Below are positions 1 through 9,534 of a stretch of DNA of 64,000 nt, piece after piece. The notes beneath the pieces were generated by a model that searched no databases, was not told where the DNA came from, and saw only the letters and a list, made by a program, of their open reading frames with translations. Each line of letters opens with the position of its first letter. Position 1 is the stretch's first letter. The stretch is from Leptolyngbya sp. FACHB-261 (GTDB taxonomy: Bacteria; Cyanobacteriota; Cyanobacteriia; FACHB-261). Both the position numbers and the translations under genes were made by a program. The DNA is taken from positions 186,001-250,000 of the forward strand of contig NZ_JACJPL010000001.1 of NCBI RefSeq assembly GCF_014696065.1, written 5' to 3'.

Positions 1-1339
1 CGCTGGGGCGGCCTTCTTCCACACTGCGGCGCAAGAAAGAGTTATTGGCCGTGTTCTCCAGCAAGCGGCGGATTAGATAGCCCATACCGGGGATGAGCTC
101 ACCGTAGGGGCAGTAGATGCGCACCCGCTGACCCATATCCACACAGGCTTTAGCGAACTTGTCGCCCATGCCGTAGAGCATTTGCAGCTCGTAGCGACGC
201 TTGGGAATTTGCAGTTCTTGAGCTGTGGCAATAGCGACGGCCAAAGAACGCACGTTGTGGCTACCAATTGCGGCCCACAGATACTCATGGTTTTCCAATA
301 AACGGCGGGTTAGCGCTTCGTAATTGGCATCGGTGGACGACTTCTGGTTGAACACCGGCTGCCACCAGCCGTTTTGATAGGCCTTGATCGTTTCCTGGTC
401 CCAATAAGCGCCTTTGACCAAACGCACTGTGACCGGGTGCCCCCGTTCCTTAGCCCAGGTGATCAGGCCTTCTAAATCCTGCTGCGAGTCGCGCAGATAG
501 CCCTGCAAGGTTAGGCCGACATCAGTGCGCGTACGAAACTCGTCTTCAAGCAGGACTGACTTGAGCGTGCTCAGGGTCAGGTCCTTGTGGGCGTACTGCT
601 CCATATCGAAGTGGACAGCTGTGCCCAATTCTCTGGCCCGCCGCAACAAGATGCGGATCTTTTCACTGACTTTAGCGGCACTGCTGGCAGCGTCTAGCGC
701 GTCAAACTGCGAATAGAAGGCGCTCAGCTTGACCGAAACTTGCACCAGAGGCAACGGCTCCCCATCCGCCTCGTCAATTTGCGGCACTCGCGACCAGGAT
801 TTAGACGCTTGAGCGAGTTGCGCCATCAGATCGAGATAGCGATTGAGGTAGGACTCGGCCTCGACTTCGCTAATGACTGCTTCGCCCAGCAGATCCAGCG
901 TGAAGGCCATGCGTTCTTTGCGCAACCGCTCAATGCTCTTGATTGCCTGTTGGATGTTGTCACCCGCAATATAGCGACGCGCCAGGGTTTCCACTGCAGT
1001 TGCCACAGTGGTCGCGGCGATTTGCCCGGTGGGCGAGTCGGGTTTGCTGAAATTGAGTAGGCCCTTGAGCCCTGGCACCTCCGCCTCACCCAGGTACTCC
1101 TGGAGATGACGGGCAATTTCTGCCTTACTGCGTAATGAGGGCAGGCCATCGACAAAGCGGAACAACTGTACCCGCAAACTATCGTTGCCCATCGCCCAGT
1201 TCATGAGCTTGTCATCCAAACGCATCTGGTCGCGGAGTGCTCCTAAGAAAGAACGCTCCCCCCGGGCCCCCTGCACCAAGATCGCCTGTGCGATCTCACG
1301 AGTTTTCAACTCGTAAGCACTGCCAACTTGCACAACCAC
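1..1339 (-). CDS. putA: Bifunctional proline dehydrogenase / P5C dehydrogenase PutA, N-terminal part
   Basis: I translated the minus strand directly and found one open frame of 446 codons running off the window start, so the C-terminal aldehyde dehydrogenase half is not seen. The visible part is the FAD-dependent proline dehydrogenase domain, with recognisable PutA motifs: QVSVKLSAF, DMEQYAHKDLTL, RLVKGAYWD, GSHNVRSLA, YELQMLYGMGD and YCPYGELIPGMGYLIRRLLEN. The enzyme oxidises proline to pyrroline-5-carboxylate and then glutamate. The likely start is a GTG at 1337-1339, preceded by a GAGGAG ribosome-binding site; an in-frame TGA lies just upstream and no ATG fits. In this window it neighbours the cyanophycin genes, whose product releases arginine that can feed proline/glutamate metabolism; that link is inference. 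Confidence 0.9.
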   Translation of the reverse strand, partial: MVVQVGSAYELKTREIAQAILVQGARGERSFLGALRDQMRLDDKLMNWAMGNDSLRVQLFRFVDGLPSLRSKAEIARHLQEYLGEAEVPGLKGLLNFSKPDSPTGQIAATTVATAVETLARRYIAGDNIQQAIKSIERLRKERMAFTLDLLGEAVISEVEAESYLNRYLDLMAQLAQASKSWSRVPQIDEADGEPLPLVQVSVKLSAFYSQFDALDAASSAAKVSEKIRILLRRARELGTAVHFDMEQYAHKDLTLSTLKSVLLEDEFRTRTDVGLTLQGYLRDSQQDLEGLITWAKERGHPVTVRLVKGAYWDQETIKAYQNGWWQPVFNQKSSTDANYEALTRRLLENHEYLWAAIGSHNVRSLAVAIATAQELQIPKRRYELQMLYGMGDKFAKACVDMGQRVRIYCPYGELIPGMGYLIRRLLENTANNSFLRRSVEEGRPS

Positions 1340-1876
1340 TTCAGGATGCTCCTCGTATCAAGCTTTAGGAACGGCTAATCGACCAGCAATCAAACTGGTT
1401 CAACTGCGGACCAGCTACGCATAACGCAGGGGACTAGCACGCCGCAGATAATTCCATTATCCTCCCTGTCTCCTGACTCGTTAGCACCCTGGAAACATTA
1501 AGTAAACCTTAAGAAGACGAGATTATCCGGGCGCTTTGTCTAAGCCAAAACTATGATTTCTCTAAGTAGCAGAGCTATTTAAGCGCTGGGATACTGGTAG
1601 TTTCAGCCTCCTTCTCTAGGTAGATCTATCTATATTTTAACAAAACTTAATGTTCGTCCGATAGGGTAGGCGTGAAAATGAGTGAGGTTTAGTAGTCTTG
1701 AATACAGTAAGTTTTAATGAGTGCTTTTGCTTAGACAACTTGAAACCTCAGTAAGGAATTCAGGGTTGAAGCTCAGCAAGCTCTCTTAGAGGCAGTGTGA
1801 GGTTAGAGGCCAACCTTAGGCCTTAAGTTCAGAATTCTCTGGCCAGGATTATCGAGATCGCGAGGGTTATCCAGAT
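1340..1876. other. Intergenic region between putA and the DUF4327 gene
   Basis: This 537-bp AT-richer stretch separates divergent genes, so it must hold promoters for both. I see no open frame, RNA gene or convincing operator in it. Confidence 0.5.
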
Positions 1877-2098
1877 ATGGTGCAGTCTTTCCAGTTCTCT
1901 CTGGCGACAATACAAGATGAGGCTCGGCATTTAGTGGATGCCGGTGTCCTCAATCCTCGGCAGCCGATTCACGTGCTGTGCCAGTATTTCCCGGCTCGAG
2001 AGTGGCAATGGGTCGAGCGGGAATTAGAGTTGCATGACTATCTGCTACGGGACCGCCTCAGTGACTTGATGAGTCACGAGGAATGGGGGAGCGACTAG
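1877..2098 (+). CDS. DUF4327 family small protein
   Basis: A 73-residue soluble protein. Its layout (MVQS start, IQDEARHLV, QPIHVLCQYFPAREW, DYLLRDRLSDL) matches what I recall of the cyanobacterial DUF4327 family, whose members are about 70 residues long. No function is known. The ATG is preceded at a slightly long spacing by GAGGG. It stands alone between putA (divergent) and the cyanophycin genes (same strand, 330 bp to the proposed cphB start). The family assignment is from memory of the motif order; the gene call itself is firm. Confidence 0.8.
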   Translation: MVQSFQFSLATIQDEARHLVDAGVLNPRQPIHVLCQYFPAREWQWVERELELHDYLLRDRLSDLMSHEEWGSD

Positions 2099-2424
2099 CT
2101 GTTAACTATCGCTAAACTGTCAGGGAATGCTCACTGTCAGGAAACGCTCAAGCGGTAGCTGCTTCGAGGTGGCTATGAATGGGTTATGAATAGATCAAAA
2201 GTCTGTTGGTACCCAATGAGTTGCGTGAGCCGCGTAGCCCGAGCGCTGAATAGGGTATTTTTTATAACTAAGACAACTGCGACGGCACATTGAAACAGCC
2301 TGGCTCACCAGACCGAGATCCTAGCTTGCCCGCTCAGGCTTGGAACAGGGGTATCCAGTCTGGAGGCCCACCTCTGCGCGAACGCCTAGAGCGGTTGATT
2401 AGACTCGCGTCCCAGCTCCCCAGC

Positions 2425-3279
2425 ATGCCGCATTTAGAGGAACACAACACCTTGGAATCGCCCCTGAGCCCATCGCTCAAAGCTGCTGTCATGGCCATCG
2501 GCGGCGCGGAGGATAAGGTCGGCGAACGTAGCATCCTAAAGACCTTTTTTAATCGGGCAGGGGCAGCTGACGCTCGGGTCGCCATCATTCCTTCCGCGTC
2601 GCGAGAGCCGGAAATTATCGGTCAGATTTACCACCAGATCTTTGAGGAAATGGGGGCGAAATCCATCGATATTTTGGACATTCGCAATCGGCGCGAAAGC
2701 GAAGATCCGCGCATGCAGGAGCGCCTAGAAGACTGCACAGGAGCCTTCATGACTGGAGGCGACCAGCTGCGGCTGTGTGCTCTAATTGCGGAGACACCGC
2801 TGGCATTACAGATTCAGAAGCGAGTCCGCTCCGGTCAGTTAGTGCTGGCAGGTACGAGTGCTGGAGCCGCGGTTATGGGCTACAACATGATTTCAGGGGG
2901 AGCGAGTGGAGAACCACCGAATCGAGGGCTTGTCGATCTGGGAACTGGGCTCGGCATCATTCCAGAGGTGATCGTTGACCAGCACTTCCATAACCGCAAC
3001 CGCATGGCGCGCTTGATGAGTGCGGTTGCTGCGTTCCCTGAACGCATTGGCATTGGCATTGATGAAGATACCTGTGCAGTCTTCGAAGGCGATGGCACGC
3101 TACAGGTTGTTGGCAAAGGAACCGTGACCGTTGTAGATCCGGGTGAAGTGTCTTACAACAGCCGTGCGCAGGTTGGCGAGCAAGACCCCCTAAGCATTTG
3201 CAACTTGAAGGTCCATATTCTCAGCCAGGGCGGTCGCTATAGCCTTTATAAGCGAGCCGTACTTCAGCAAATTATTTAG
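2425..3279 (+). CDS. cphB: Cyanophycinase
   Basis: Serine-type exopeptidase of the peptidase S51 family that cuts cyanophycin (multi-L-arginyl-poly-L-aspartate) to beta-Asp-Arg dipeptides in the cytoplasm. The nucleophile elbow GTSAGAAV is clear (Ser codon at 2857-2859). Family motifs VMAIGGAEDKV, IPSASREP, FMTGGDQLRL, VDQHFHNRNRMARL and GIGIDEDTCAVFE are all present. The frame is open back to a TTG at 2290, which would add 45 residues with no family resemblance. I prefer the ATG at 2425 because homologues have only about 20 residues before the AVMAIGG strand; an ATG at 2491 is also possible. cphA follows on the same strand after 278 bp, the usual cphB-cphA order. Confidence 0.94.
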   Translation: MPHLEEHNTLESPLSPSLKAAVMAIGGAEDKVGERSILKTFFNRAGAADARVAIIPSASREPEIIGQIYHQIFEEMGAKSIDILDIRNRRESEDPRMQERLEDCTGAFMTGGDQLRLCALIAETPLALQIQKRVRSGQLVLAGTSAGAAVMGYNMISGGASGEPPNRGLVDLGTGLGIIPEVIVDQHFHNRNRMARLMSAVAAFPERIGIGIDEDTCAVFEGDGTLQVVGKGTVTVVDPGEVSYNSRAQVGEQDPLSICNLKVHILSQGGRYSLYKRAVLQQII

Positions 3280-3495
3280 ATCGAGAGCTAAATTTCTAGT
3301 TCAAACGGGAAATTCAGCTCCGTCATTTCGGTATTGCATTTTAGAGAAGATCAAACATGACAAACATATCCATGCCGCTTTTATGACCTAGGCATAGACA
3401 TTTTGTGATCAGCAATTCAACACTTTAAAGCTGGTCCAATTAGGATCTACTTTTGTTCCCGGATTTCGTTACTTTCGTCACCATTTGAGCACTCT

Positions 3496-3515
3496 ATGTC
3501 AGGTCATTATGACAT
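3496..3515. promoter_or_regulatory. 20-bp interrupted palindrome upstream of cphA
   Basis: ATGTCA-N8-TGACAT is a perfect 6+6 inverted repeat ending 42 bp before the cphA start codon, inside the 278-bp cphB-cphA gap. It does not match the NtcA consensus GTA-N8-TAC. It could be an operator for a dimeric regulator; that is inference from position and symmetry only. Confidence 0.35.
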
Positions 3516-3557
3516 GAAAGCACGAATGGCCCTGACCCTCCCCACCAGTAGGCTTAC

Positions 3558-6329
3558 ATGAAGATCCTCAAGATACAGACGCTGCGCGGTCCCAATTACT
3601 GGAGCGTCCGACGACATCAGATTGTGGTGATGCGTCTGGACCTGGAAGAGTTGGCAGAGAAGCCCTCCAATCTGATCCCCGGCTTCTATGATGGTCTGGT
3701 CGCAGTGCTGCCCAGCCTGATCGAGCATCATTGCTCGCCAGGTTGCCGAGGCGGTTTTTTGAGCCGGGTTGCGGAAGGCACGATGATGGGGCACATCGTT
3801 GAGCATGTTGCCCTGGAACTGCAAAGTTTGGCAGGTATGTCGGTGGGCTTTGGGCGGACTCGCGAAACCAGCACGCCGGGGACCTATCAAGTTGCCATCG
3901 AATACAAAGACGAAAAGGCAGGCCGTTATGCCGCCCGAGCCGCAGTGCGGCTGTGCCAGTCAATTATTGAGACGGGCTCCTATGAGCGCCAGGAGCTAGA
4001 GCAGGATACTAAAGACCTCCAGGAGATTTACAACGAGTCTCGCTTGGGGCCCAGTACTGAATCGATTGTGGCTGAAGCAGAAGCGCGGGACATTCCCTGG
4101 TTGGCCCTAAACAGCCGCGCCATGATCCAGTTGGGCTGGGGCGTCTATCAGCGTCGCATTCAAGCAACCCTATCCGACTGCAGCAGCATCCTAGCCGTGG
4201 AACTGGCTTGCGACAAGGAGGGCACCAAACGCATTTTGGGCGATGCTGGGGTGCCAGTGCCTCGGGGCACGGTGATTAACTATTTAGATGAGTTAGAGGA
4301 GGCTATCGCCGATGTCGGCGGCTTCCCAATTGTGATCAAACCCCTGAGCGGCAACCATGGGCGTGGGATCACGCTGGACGTGCAGACCAAGGCAGCGGCA
4401 AAAGCAGCCTTCGATGCAGCGCGCGATGTCTCAACTTCTGTAATTGTCGAGCGCTACTACACAGGGCGAGATCACCGGGTTTTGGTGATTAATGACCAGG
4501 TGGTAGCCGTTGCGGAGCGAGTGCCCGCTTTAGTTACAGGCGATGGCAAATCGACCCTAGAGGAATTGATCGAGCAAACCAACCAGGATCCACGGCGCGG
4601 CAACGGTCACGACAATGTTCTAACTCGCATTGAAGTCGACCGCCAAACTTGGGAACTGCTCGACAAGTACGGCTACGACCTGAGCACAGTTCTGCCTAAG
4701 GGCGAAGTCTGTTATCTCAAAGCCACCGCTAACTTGAGCACAGGCGGCGTTGCCATCGACCGTACTGACGTTGTTCACCCCGAGAACCTCTGGCTGATGC
4801 GTCGGGTTGCCAAGATCATCGGTCTCGATATTGCTGGCATTGACGTTGTCACCTCCGATATCTCTAAGCCCTTGCGCGAGACAGGCGGCGTGATTGTCGA
4901 GGTGAATGCAGCGCCCGGCTTCCGTATGCACGTCTGCCCCAGCGAAGGGATTCCGCGCAACGTAGCAGAGCCAGTGGTGAACATGCTGTTTCCACCAGGC
5001 GCGCCGAGCCGGGTGCCGATTGTGGCAGTGACAGGGACTAACGGCAAAACCACGACCACCCGACTGATCGCCCATATCTTTAAACAGACTGGCAAAGTGG
5101 TTGGCTACACCACCACTGATGGTATTTACATTGGCGATTATTTGATTGAGAAGGGCGACACCACTGGTCCCCAAAGTGCTCAGGTCATTTTGCAAGACCC
5201 CACGGTCGAAGTCGCAATATTAGAGACGGCCCGGGGTGGCATTTTGCGTTCTGGTTTGGGCTTTGACCACTGCAATGTTGGTGTGGTGCTCAACGTGCAA
5301 GCCGACCACTTAGGCATTGGCGACATCAACACGGTAGAAGACCTGGCTTACCTCAAGAGCGTTGTCGTTGAAAGCGCTCAACCTGATGGCCATGCCGTGC
5401 TCAATGCTGACGACCCGCTGGTGGTCGATATGGCAAACCGCGTCAAGGCTCGGATTGCCTACTTCAGCATGGATCCCAACAATCCAGTAGTTCGAGATCA
5501 TGCGCGACGGGGCGGCCTGGCAGCGATCTATGAAAATGGCTATCTCTCGATCCTCAAGGGCGATTGGACCCTACGTATTGAGCAGGCTGTGAACATTCCC
5601 CTAACTATGGGTGGTCGCGCGCCTTTCATGATTCAGAACGCCCTGGCAGCTAGCTTAGCCGCCTTCGCGCAAGGGGCTCGCATGGAGGATATTCGAGCGG
5701 CTCTAGCGACCTTCAACGCCTCCGCTAGCCAAACTCCCGGTCGCATGAACCTGTTTGACATGGGAAGATTCAGCGCGCTGATCGACTATGCTCACAATCC
5801 CGCTGGCTACACGGCGCTGGGCAGCTTTGTCAAAAATTGGTCTGGTGAGCGCATCGGTGTCGTGGGTGGCCCTGGCGATCGACGCGACGAAGACTTAGAA
5901 ACGCTGGGCAGGCTTTCGGCAGATATATTTGACCGAATCATTATCAAAGAAGCTGAATCCGATCAGCGCGAGCGCCCGACGGGTGATGCGGCTCGCTGGA
6001 TCACCCAAGGCATCGAGACAGTGCTAGCCCAGGGCAAGCAGCCAGATTGCCGCTATGAGGTGATCTTGAACGAAACCCAGGCGATTGAAACAGCCCTAGA
6101 CACGGCTCCAGACGGAGCTTTGGTCGTGCTGCTAGCGGCAGATATTGCTGGGGCCGTCAGCCTGATCGAAGCCCGTCAGCCAGTTCGGGGAGCAACCCCG
6201 TCGTTGTCCCCTGTAGCGCCTGCCCCCACGACTACCCCAGATAATGGCCAGCAGAACGGCTCAGAAAACGGCCAGCCAGCTTATAGCGAAGCGGTGGATC
6301 CTGAGGTAATCAGCTACTCACATCCCTAA
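3558..6329 (+). CDS. cphA: Cyanophycin synthetase
   Basis: A 923-residue, full-length enzyme that adds aspartate and arginine alternately, with ATP, to build the nitrogen reserve polymer cyanophycin. Domains in order: the N-terminal family-specific domain (1 to about 210, opening MKILKIQTLRGPNYWS); an ATP-grasp domain (about 215-480, with VIKPLSGNHGRGI and VEVNAAPGF) that adds Arg or Asp by acyl-phosphate chemistry; and a Mur-ligase-like domain (from about 485) with P-loop GTNGKTTT, lysine at 497. The last 50 or so residues are a Pro/Thr/Asn-rich tail that looks disordered. The start is the usual family start. gltX follows 63 bp downstream and may be co-transcribed. Confidence 0.97.
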   Translation: MKILKIQTLRGPNYWSVRRHQIVVMRLDLEELAEKPSNLIPGFYDGLVAVLPSLIEHHCSPGCRGGFLSRVAEGTMMGHIVEHVALELQSLAGMSVGFGRTRETSTPGTYQVAIEYKDEKAGRYAARAAVRLCQSIIETGSYERQELEQDTKDLQEIYNESRLGPSTESIVAEAEARDIPWLALNSRAMIQLGWGVYQRRIQATLSDCSSILAVELACDKEGTKRILGDAGVPVPRGTVINYLDELEEAIADVGGFPIVIKPLSGNHGRGITLDVQTKAAAKAAFDAARDVSTSVIVERYYTGRDHRVLVINDQVVAVAERVPALVTGDGKSTLEELIEQTNQDPRRGNGHDNVLTRIEVDRQTWELLDKYGYDLSTVLPKGEVCYLKATANLSTGGVAIDRTDVVHPENLWLMRRVAKIIGLDIAGIDVVTSDISKPLRETGGVIVEVNAAPGFRMHVCPSEGIPRNVAEPVVNMLFPPGAPSRVPIVAVTGTNGKTTTTRLIAHIFKQTGKVVGYTTTDGIYIGDYLIEKGDTTGPQSAQVILQDPTVEVAILETARGGILRSGLGFDHCNVGVVLNVQADHLGIGDINTVEDLAYLKSVVVESAQPDGHAVLNADDPLVVDMANRVKARIAYFSMDPNNPVVRDHARRGGLAAIYENGYLSILKGDWTLRIEQAVNIPLTMGGRAPFMIQNALAASLAAFAQGARMEDIRAALATFNASASQTPGRMNLFDMGRFSALIDYAHNPAGYTALGSFVKNWSGERIGVVGGPGDRRDEDLETLGRLSADIFDRIIIKEAESDQRERPTGDAARWITQGIETVLAQGKQPDCRYEVILNETQAIETALDTAPDGALVVLLAADIAGAVSLIEARQPVRGATPSLSPVAPAPTTTPDNGQQNGSENGQPAYSEAVDPEVISYSHP

Positions 6330-6392
6330 GGCAAACGCGGTTAGGGGTTGGACGGGTAAAATCAGCAGGGTAAGCCCTCTCATTGAAGTGTT

Positions 6393-7841
6393 GTGACTGT
6401 TCGAGTCCGTATCGCTCCCAGCCCCACCGGCAACCTACACATTGGTACTGCCCGCACCGCCGTGTTCAATTGGCTTTATGCCCATCGGCACGGCGGCAAG
6501 TTTATTCTGCGCGTTGAAGACACCGACCGAGAGCGTTCTAAGCCTGAGTACACGCAGAACATCCTAGACGGCCTCCAGTGGTTGGGGTTGAACTATGACG
6601 AGGGGCCCTTCTTCCAAACGGAGCGGATGGAGCGTTATCAGGCTGCCATTCAGCAGCTGCTTGAACGGGGTCAGGCTTACTACTGCTACACCTCTGAGGC
6701 CGAGCTAGACGAGATGCGCGAAGCCCAGAAAGCTAGGGGCGAAGCACCTCGCTACGACAACCGCCACCGCCACCTCACCCCTGAACAACGGGCTGAGTTT
6801 GAAGCGCAGGGGCGCAAGCCAGTCATTCGCTTCAAAATTGAGGAGCCCCAGGAAATCAGCTGGAATGACTTGGTGCGGGGACCGGTTACCTGGAACAGCC
6901 GTGACCTTGGCGGCGACATGGTGGTTGCCCGGTCCTCAGACGATGGTTCACCCGGTCAGCCGCTCTACAACCTGGCCGTAGTGGTTGATGACATCGACAT
7001 GGGCATCACGCAAATCATTCGTGGTGAAGACCACATTGGCAATACGCCTAAGCAAATCCTGCTCTATCAGGCGCTGGGCGCGTCGGTGCCGGAGTTTGCC
7101 CATACGCCGCTAATTCTCAACGCGGAGGGCAAAAAGCTCTCTAAGCGGGACGGTGTCACCTCGATCTTCGACTTCCGCGCGATGGGCTTTCTACCAGAAG
7201 CCCTGATCAACTACATGGTGCTACTGGGTTGGTCACCCCCCGATGCCCAAGAGCTATTCACGCTCTCTGAGGCTGCTACCAAATTTGATCTTGACCGGGT
7301 GAACAGCGCTGGGGCGCGGTTTGACTGGACGCGGTTGGATTGGATTAACAGCCAATACATTCACGCCCTTAGCCCAGAAGCTTTGGTAGAACATCTCATC
7401 CCCGTGTGGCAGCAAGCCGGTTATGTCTTCGATCCAGCGGCAGACCGATCCTGGTTGGAGCAGGTAGCCGCTTTGGTTGGCCCCAGCCTGACCCGCCTGC
7501 CGGACGCCGTAGAGATGACCCGCTATCTGTTCGTGCCGGAGCTGAGCTTGGATGCTGAGGCAACGGCGCAATGCCAGCAACCTGGTGTTGCTGGCGTCCT
7601 GGAAGCAGCTCAGGCAGAACTGAAGAATATAGAGGCGCTGACACCCGAGCTCGCCACCGAACTACTCAACCGCGTCACCAAAGATCAGGGCGTGAAAAAA
7701 GGACTGGTGATGCGCTCCATGCGCGCGGTCTTGACTAGATCGATGAAGGGACCAGACCTGTTGCAGTCGTTTATATTGCTGCATCAGCACGGCTTAGCTC
7801 TGCCCCGGTTGCAAGAGCAGATCTCATCCAGCGCCGCCTAG
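6393..7841 (+). CDS. gltX: Glutamyl-tRNA synthetase
   Basis: Class I aminoacyl-tRNA synthetase of 482 residues, the normal length for the discriminating or non-discriminating bacterial enzyme. It charges tRNA(Glu), needed for translation and, in cyanobacteria, for tetrapyrrole synthesis. The HIGH-class signature is HIGT (residues 16-19) after [10 protein letters not shown], and the KMSKS-class loop is KLSKR (248-252). ATP- and tRNA-binding motifs such as VEDTDRERS and [13 protein letters not shown] are present. The start is a GTG at 6393, the first in-frame start before the conserved [11 protein letters not shown] strand. A strong hairpin follows the gene, so it probably ends the cph-gltX transcript. 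Confidence 0.97.
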   Translation: MTVRVRIAPSPTGNLHIGTARTAVFNWLYAHRHGGKFILRVEDTDRERSKPEYTQNILDGLQWLGLNYDEGPFFQTERMERYQAAIQQLLERGQAYYCYTSEAELDEMREAQKARGEAPRYDNRHRHLTPEQRAEFEAQGRKPVIRFKIEEPQEISWNDLVRGPVTWNSRDLGGDMVVARSSDDGSPGQPLYNLAVVVDDIDMGITQIIRGEDHIGNTPKQILLYQALGASVPEFAHTPLILNAEGKKLSKRDGVTSIFDFRAMGFLPEALINYMVLLGWSPPDAQELFTLSEAATKFDLDRVNSAGARFDWTRLDWINSQYIHALSPEALVEHLIPVWQQAGYVFDPAADRSWLEQVAALVGPSLTRLPDAVEMTRYLFVPELSLDAEATAQCQQPGVAGVLEAAQAELKNIEALTPELATELLNRVTKDQGVKKGLVMRSMRAVLTRSMKGPDLLQSFILLHQHGLALPRLQEQISSSAA

Positions 7842-7884
7842 ATATTAGGCGGTAATCAGGCGTAGAAGATATCTCGAAATATCA

Positions 7885-7911
7885 GGCGCAGGTCTGTCTA
7901 ACACCTGCGCC
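7885..7911 (+). terminator. Hairpin downstream of gltX
   Basis: GGCGCAGGT and ACCTGCGCC form a perfect 9-bp stem around a 9-nt loop, 43 bp after the gltX stop. A weaker 7-bp stem (7834-7852) overlaps the gltX stop itself. There is no T-run, so if it terminates it does so in the T-less manner common in cyanobacteria. Confidence 0.5.
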
Positions 7912-7944
7912 AAGCGTCAAGAAAAGAGTCCTAGAGGTGAGGAG

Positions 7945-8511
7945 ATGAATTTGGCTGGTCAATTTAGCCTAGTGAATTCAGTGCCCTGGTTGCTTGGCCT
8001 GGGGCTTTTGGGGCTGCTCAATAGTAGCGATCTGGGGAGCAGTGCTCTGGCGCAATCCTCAGCTCAGGAAAATGAGCCCAATGTTCTATTTCGGAATGTC
8101 TCGCTTAGCCCTGGCTTTCGGCCTGATCCGAGCAAGCTGCATGGCTTGAGTGGAGGTGCGATCACGGCTAGCACCAAAGCAGGCAAAGCCACGACAGAGA
8201 CTGGTCCCTGCAATGGCTTTGTCGATGACCGGCCTGACCATGAGCTAACGTTGTCCAGCGCCTTTAATTACTTGAACCTGCGGGTGCGCAGTACCGGCGA
8301 TACCATGTTACTGGTAAAGGGACCAGGAGGAAGTTGGTGCAACGATAATGCGGCAGCCACACCTACAGCCACGACTACAAATATCAATCCGGCGATTAGT
8401 GGCCGCTGGTTACCTGGAACCTACCAGGTTTGGATTGGCTCTAAGCAGCAAGGCGAATATTTGCCCTACGTTTTAGAAATTACTCAGTCGCCGGTACCTA
8501 TCCAGCCGTAA
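7945..8511 (+). CDS. Secreted hypothetical protein of a cyanobacterial family
   Basis: A 188-residue protein with a hydrophobic signal segment (about 12-37, ending SSALAQ, a plausible signal peptidase I site). The mature part has a pattern I associate with cyanobacterial exported proteins: a CNGFVDDRPDHEL stretch, GDTMLLVKGPGGSWCND, then ISGRWLPGTYQVWIGS and YVLEIT. This suggests a beta-rich fold with one disulfide. No enzymatic motif is seen. The ATG is preceded by GAGGTGAGGAG, a good ribosome-binding site. The 3' end overlaps the convergent lipase gene by 28 bp. Confidence 0.8.
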   Translation: MNLAGQFSLVNSVPWLLGLGLLGLLNSSDLGSSALAQSSAQENEPNVLFRNVSLSPGFRPDPSKLHGLSGGAITASTKAGKATTETGPCNGFVDDRPDHELTLSSAFNYLNLRVRSTGDTMLLVKGPGGSWCNDNAAATPTATTTNINPAISGRWLPGTYQVWIGSKQQGEYLPYVLEITQSPVPIQP

Positions 8512-9347
8512 CGAACAACAGCAACCTCTGGTGTTTTACCCAGGTTATTTTCCAGGTGCTTGGCGTACTTGGCAATATCGTGGTCTTTGAATCCATCCGT
8601 TCCCGGCTTTAGGAAGTCGGACATACGGCCCTGGACATTGGCCAAGAAGTTATTCCAAAAGCGAATGTCCTGGTGAATTCTGCCCTTGGGGTCGATATAG
8701 AGAAAGGTGCCGACGTGGCTATAGCCAAAGGAGCGGGGTGGCACTCGGGTCACTACATCATTGTTGTGAACTAGGCGAAAAGTTTGCGCTTTGAAGTCAT
8801 GGTTAAATGTGTCAGCGAAGGCTTCATCGACAGCTCGCGGCGAACCAAAAGTGTAGAGCCCTGCAACGGGCCGTTTGAGGCCAAACCGCAGTCTGGCTGT
8901 GGCCAAAGTTGCCAGAGCACCACCTAAGCTGTGGCCTGTAATCCACAGCGATTGGTTTTTATCCTGAAACGCATCTAGGGTCGTCATCACCCTTGGCCAA
9001 ACACAATCCAGGGCTTCTAAAAAGCCTTCATGGACTTTGCCAATCTTGGTTTCTTCTTTGAAAGCAACGCCAATATTCGTCGCCCAATCATTGCGGTCGG
9101 TCGTGCCACGAAACGACAGAACAACAATTTGATCATTAGCCGCAACAAACGCTTGAGTATCTTGGTCTTCGCAGAATCGAACCCGCTCTTTGGTGAAGCC
9201 CCAAAGCTTGGTTTGGGCATCAATTGCTGGCGAGTCGCTATAGGCTAGTTGGGCCGCTTTAGCTAAACAAAACGCATTAATGGGGCTGTAATCAACTGCC
9301 TGAGCCTCAAACTGCGAATAAAGCATTGAGGTAGGAGAATAGGTCAT
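8484..9347 (-). CDS. Class 3 (alpha/beta hydrolase) lipase family protein
   Basis: A 287-residue lipase_3-type hydrolase. It has the oxyanion strand VVLSFRGTTD, the nucleophile elbow GHSLGGALA (Ser at residue 140), FGSPRAVDEAF likely carrying the acid residue, and a HVGTF segment that could supply histidine. The substrate is probably an acylglycerol or membrane lipid ester. No signal peptide is visible, so it would act in the cytoplasm or at membranes. The frame is open back to 9446, but the ATG at 9347 (MTYSPTSMLYSQF) precedes the region that looks like homologues. Convergent 28-bp overlap with the upstream secreted-protein gene leaves no room for separate terminators. Confidence 0.88.
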   Translation of the reverse strand: MTYSPTSMLYSQFEAQAVDYSPINAFCLAKAAQLAYSDSPAIDAQTKLWGFTKERVRFCEDQDTQAFVAANDQIVVLSFRGTTDRNDWATNIGVAFKEETKIGKVHEGFLEALDCVWPRVMTTLDAFQDKNQSLWITGHSLGGALATLATARLRFGLKRPVAGLYTFGSPRAVDEAFADTFNHDFKAQTFRLVHNNDVVTRVPPRSFGYSHVGTFLYIDPKGRIHQDIRFWNNFLANVQGRMSDFLKPGTDGFKDHDIAKYAKHLENNLGKTPEVAVVRYGWIGTGD

Positions 9348-9534
9348 CGTTTTACCCAGAATGAGAGGTGAGGTAGCGTCAGGCAGAACAACAAACAGGA
9401 TGCCCCAGCGTACGCGCTCCGATTCCAGGCTGCTGAGCCTCGTCACGAAATTTAAGATGAGCTGAGAAATGGGTTGTTCTAGCTACAGCCAATATAAACT
9501 GCGAACTAAAACCTGTGGACAAACTCGCCTAAGC

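Noticed and set aside
826-1155. 109-codon minus-strand open frame inside the putA region
   Set aside because: It lies in a different frame from the clear proline dehydrogenase translation and its residues have no family pattern.
2099-3557. NtcA sites near the cyanophycin genes
   Set aside because: I looked for GTA-N8-TAC upstream of both genes and found no exact match.
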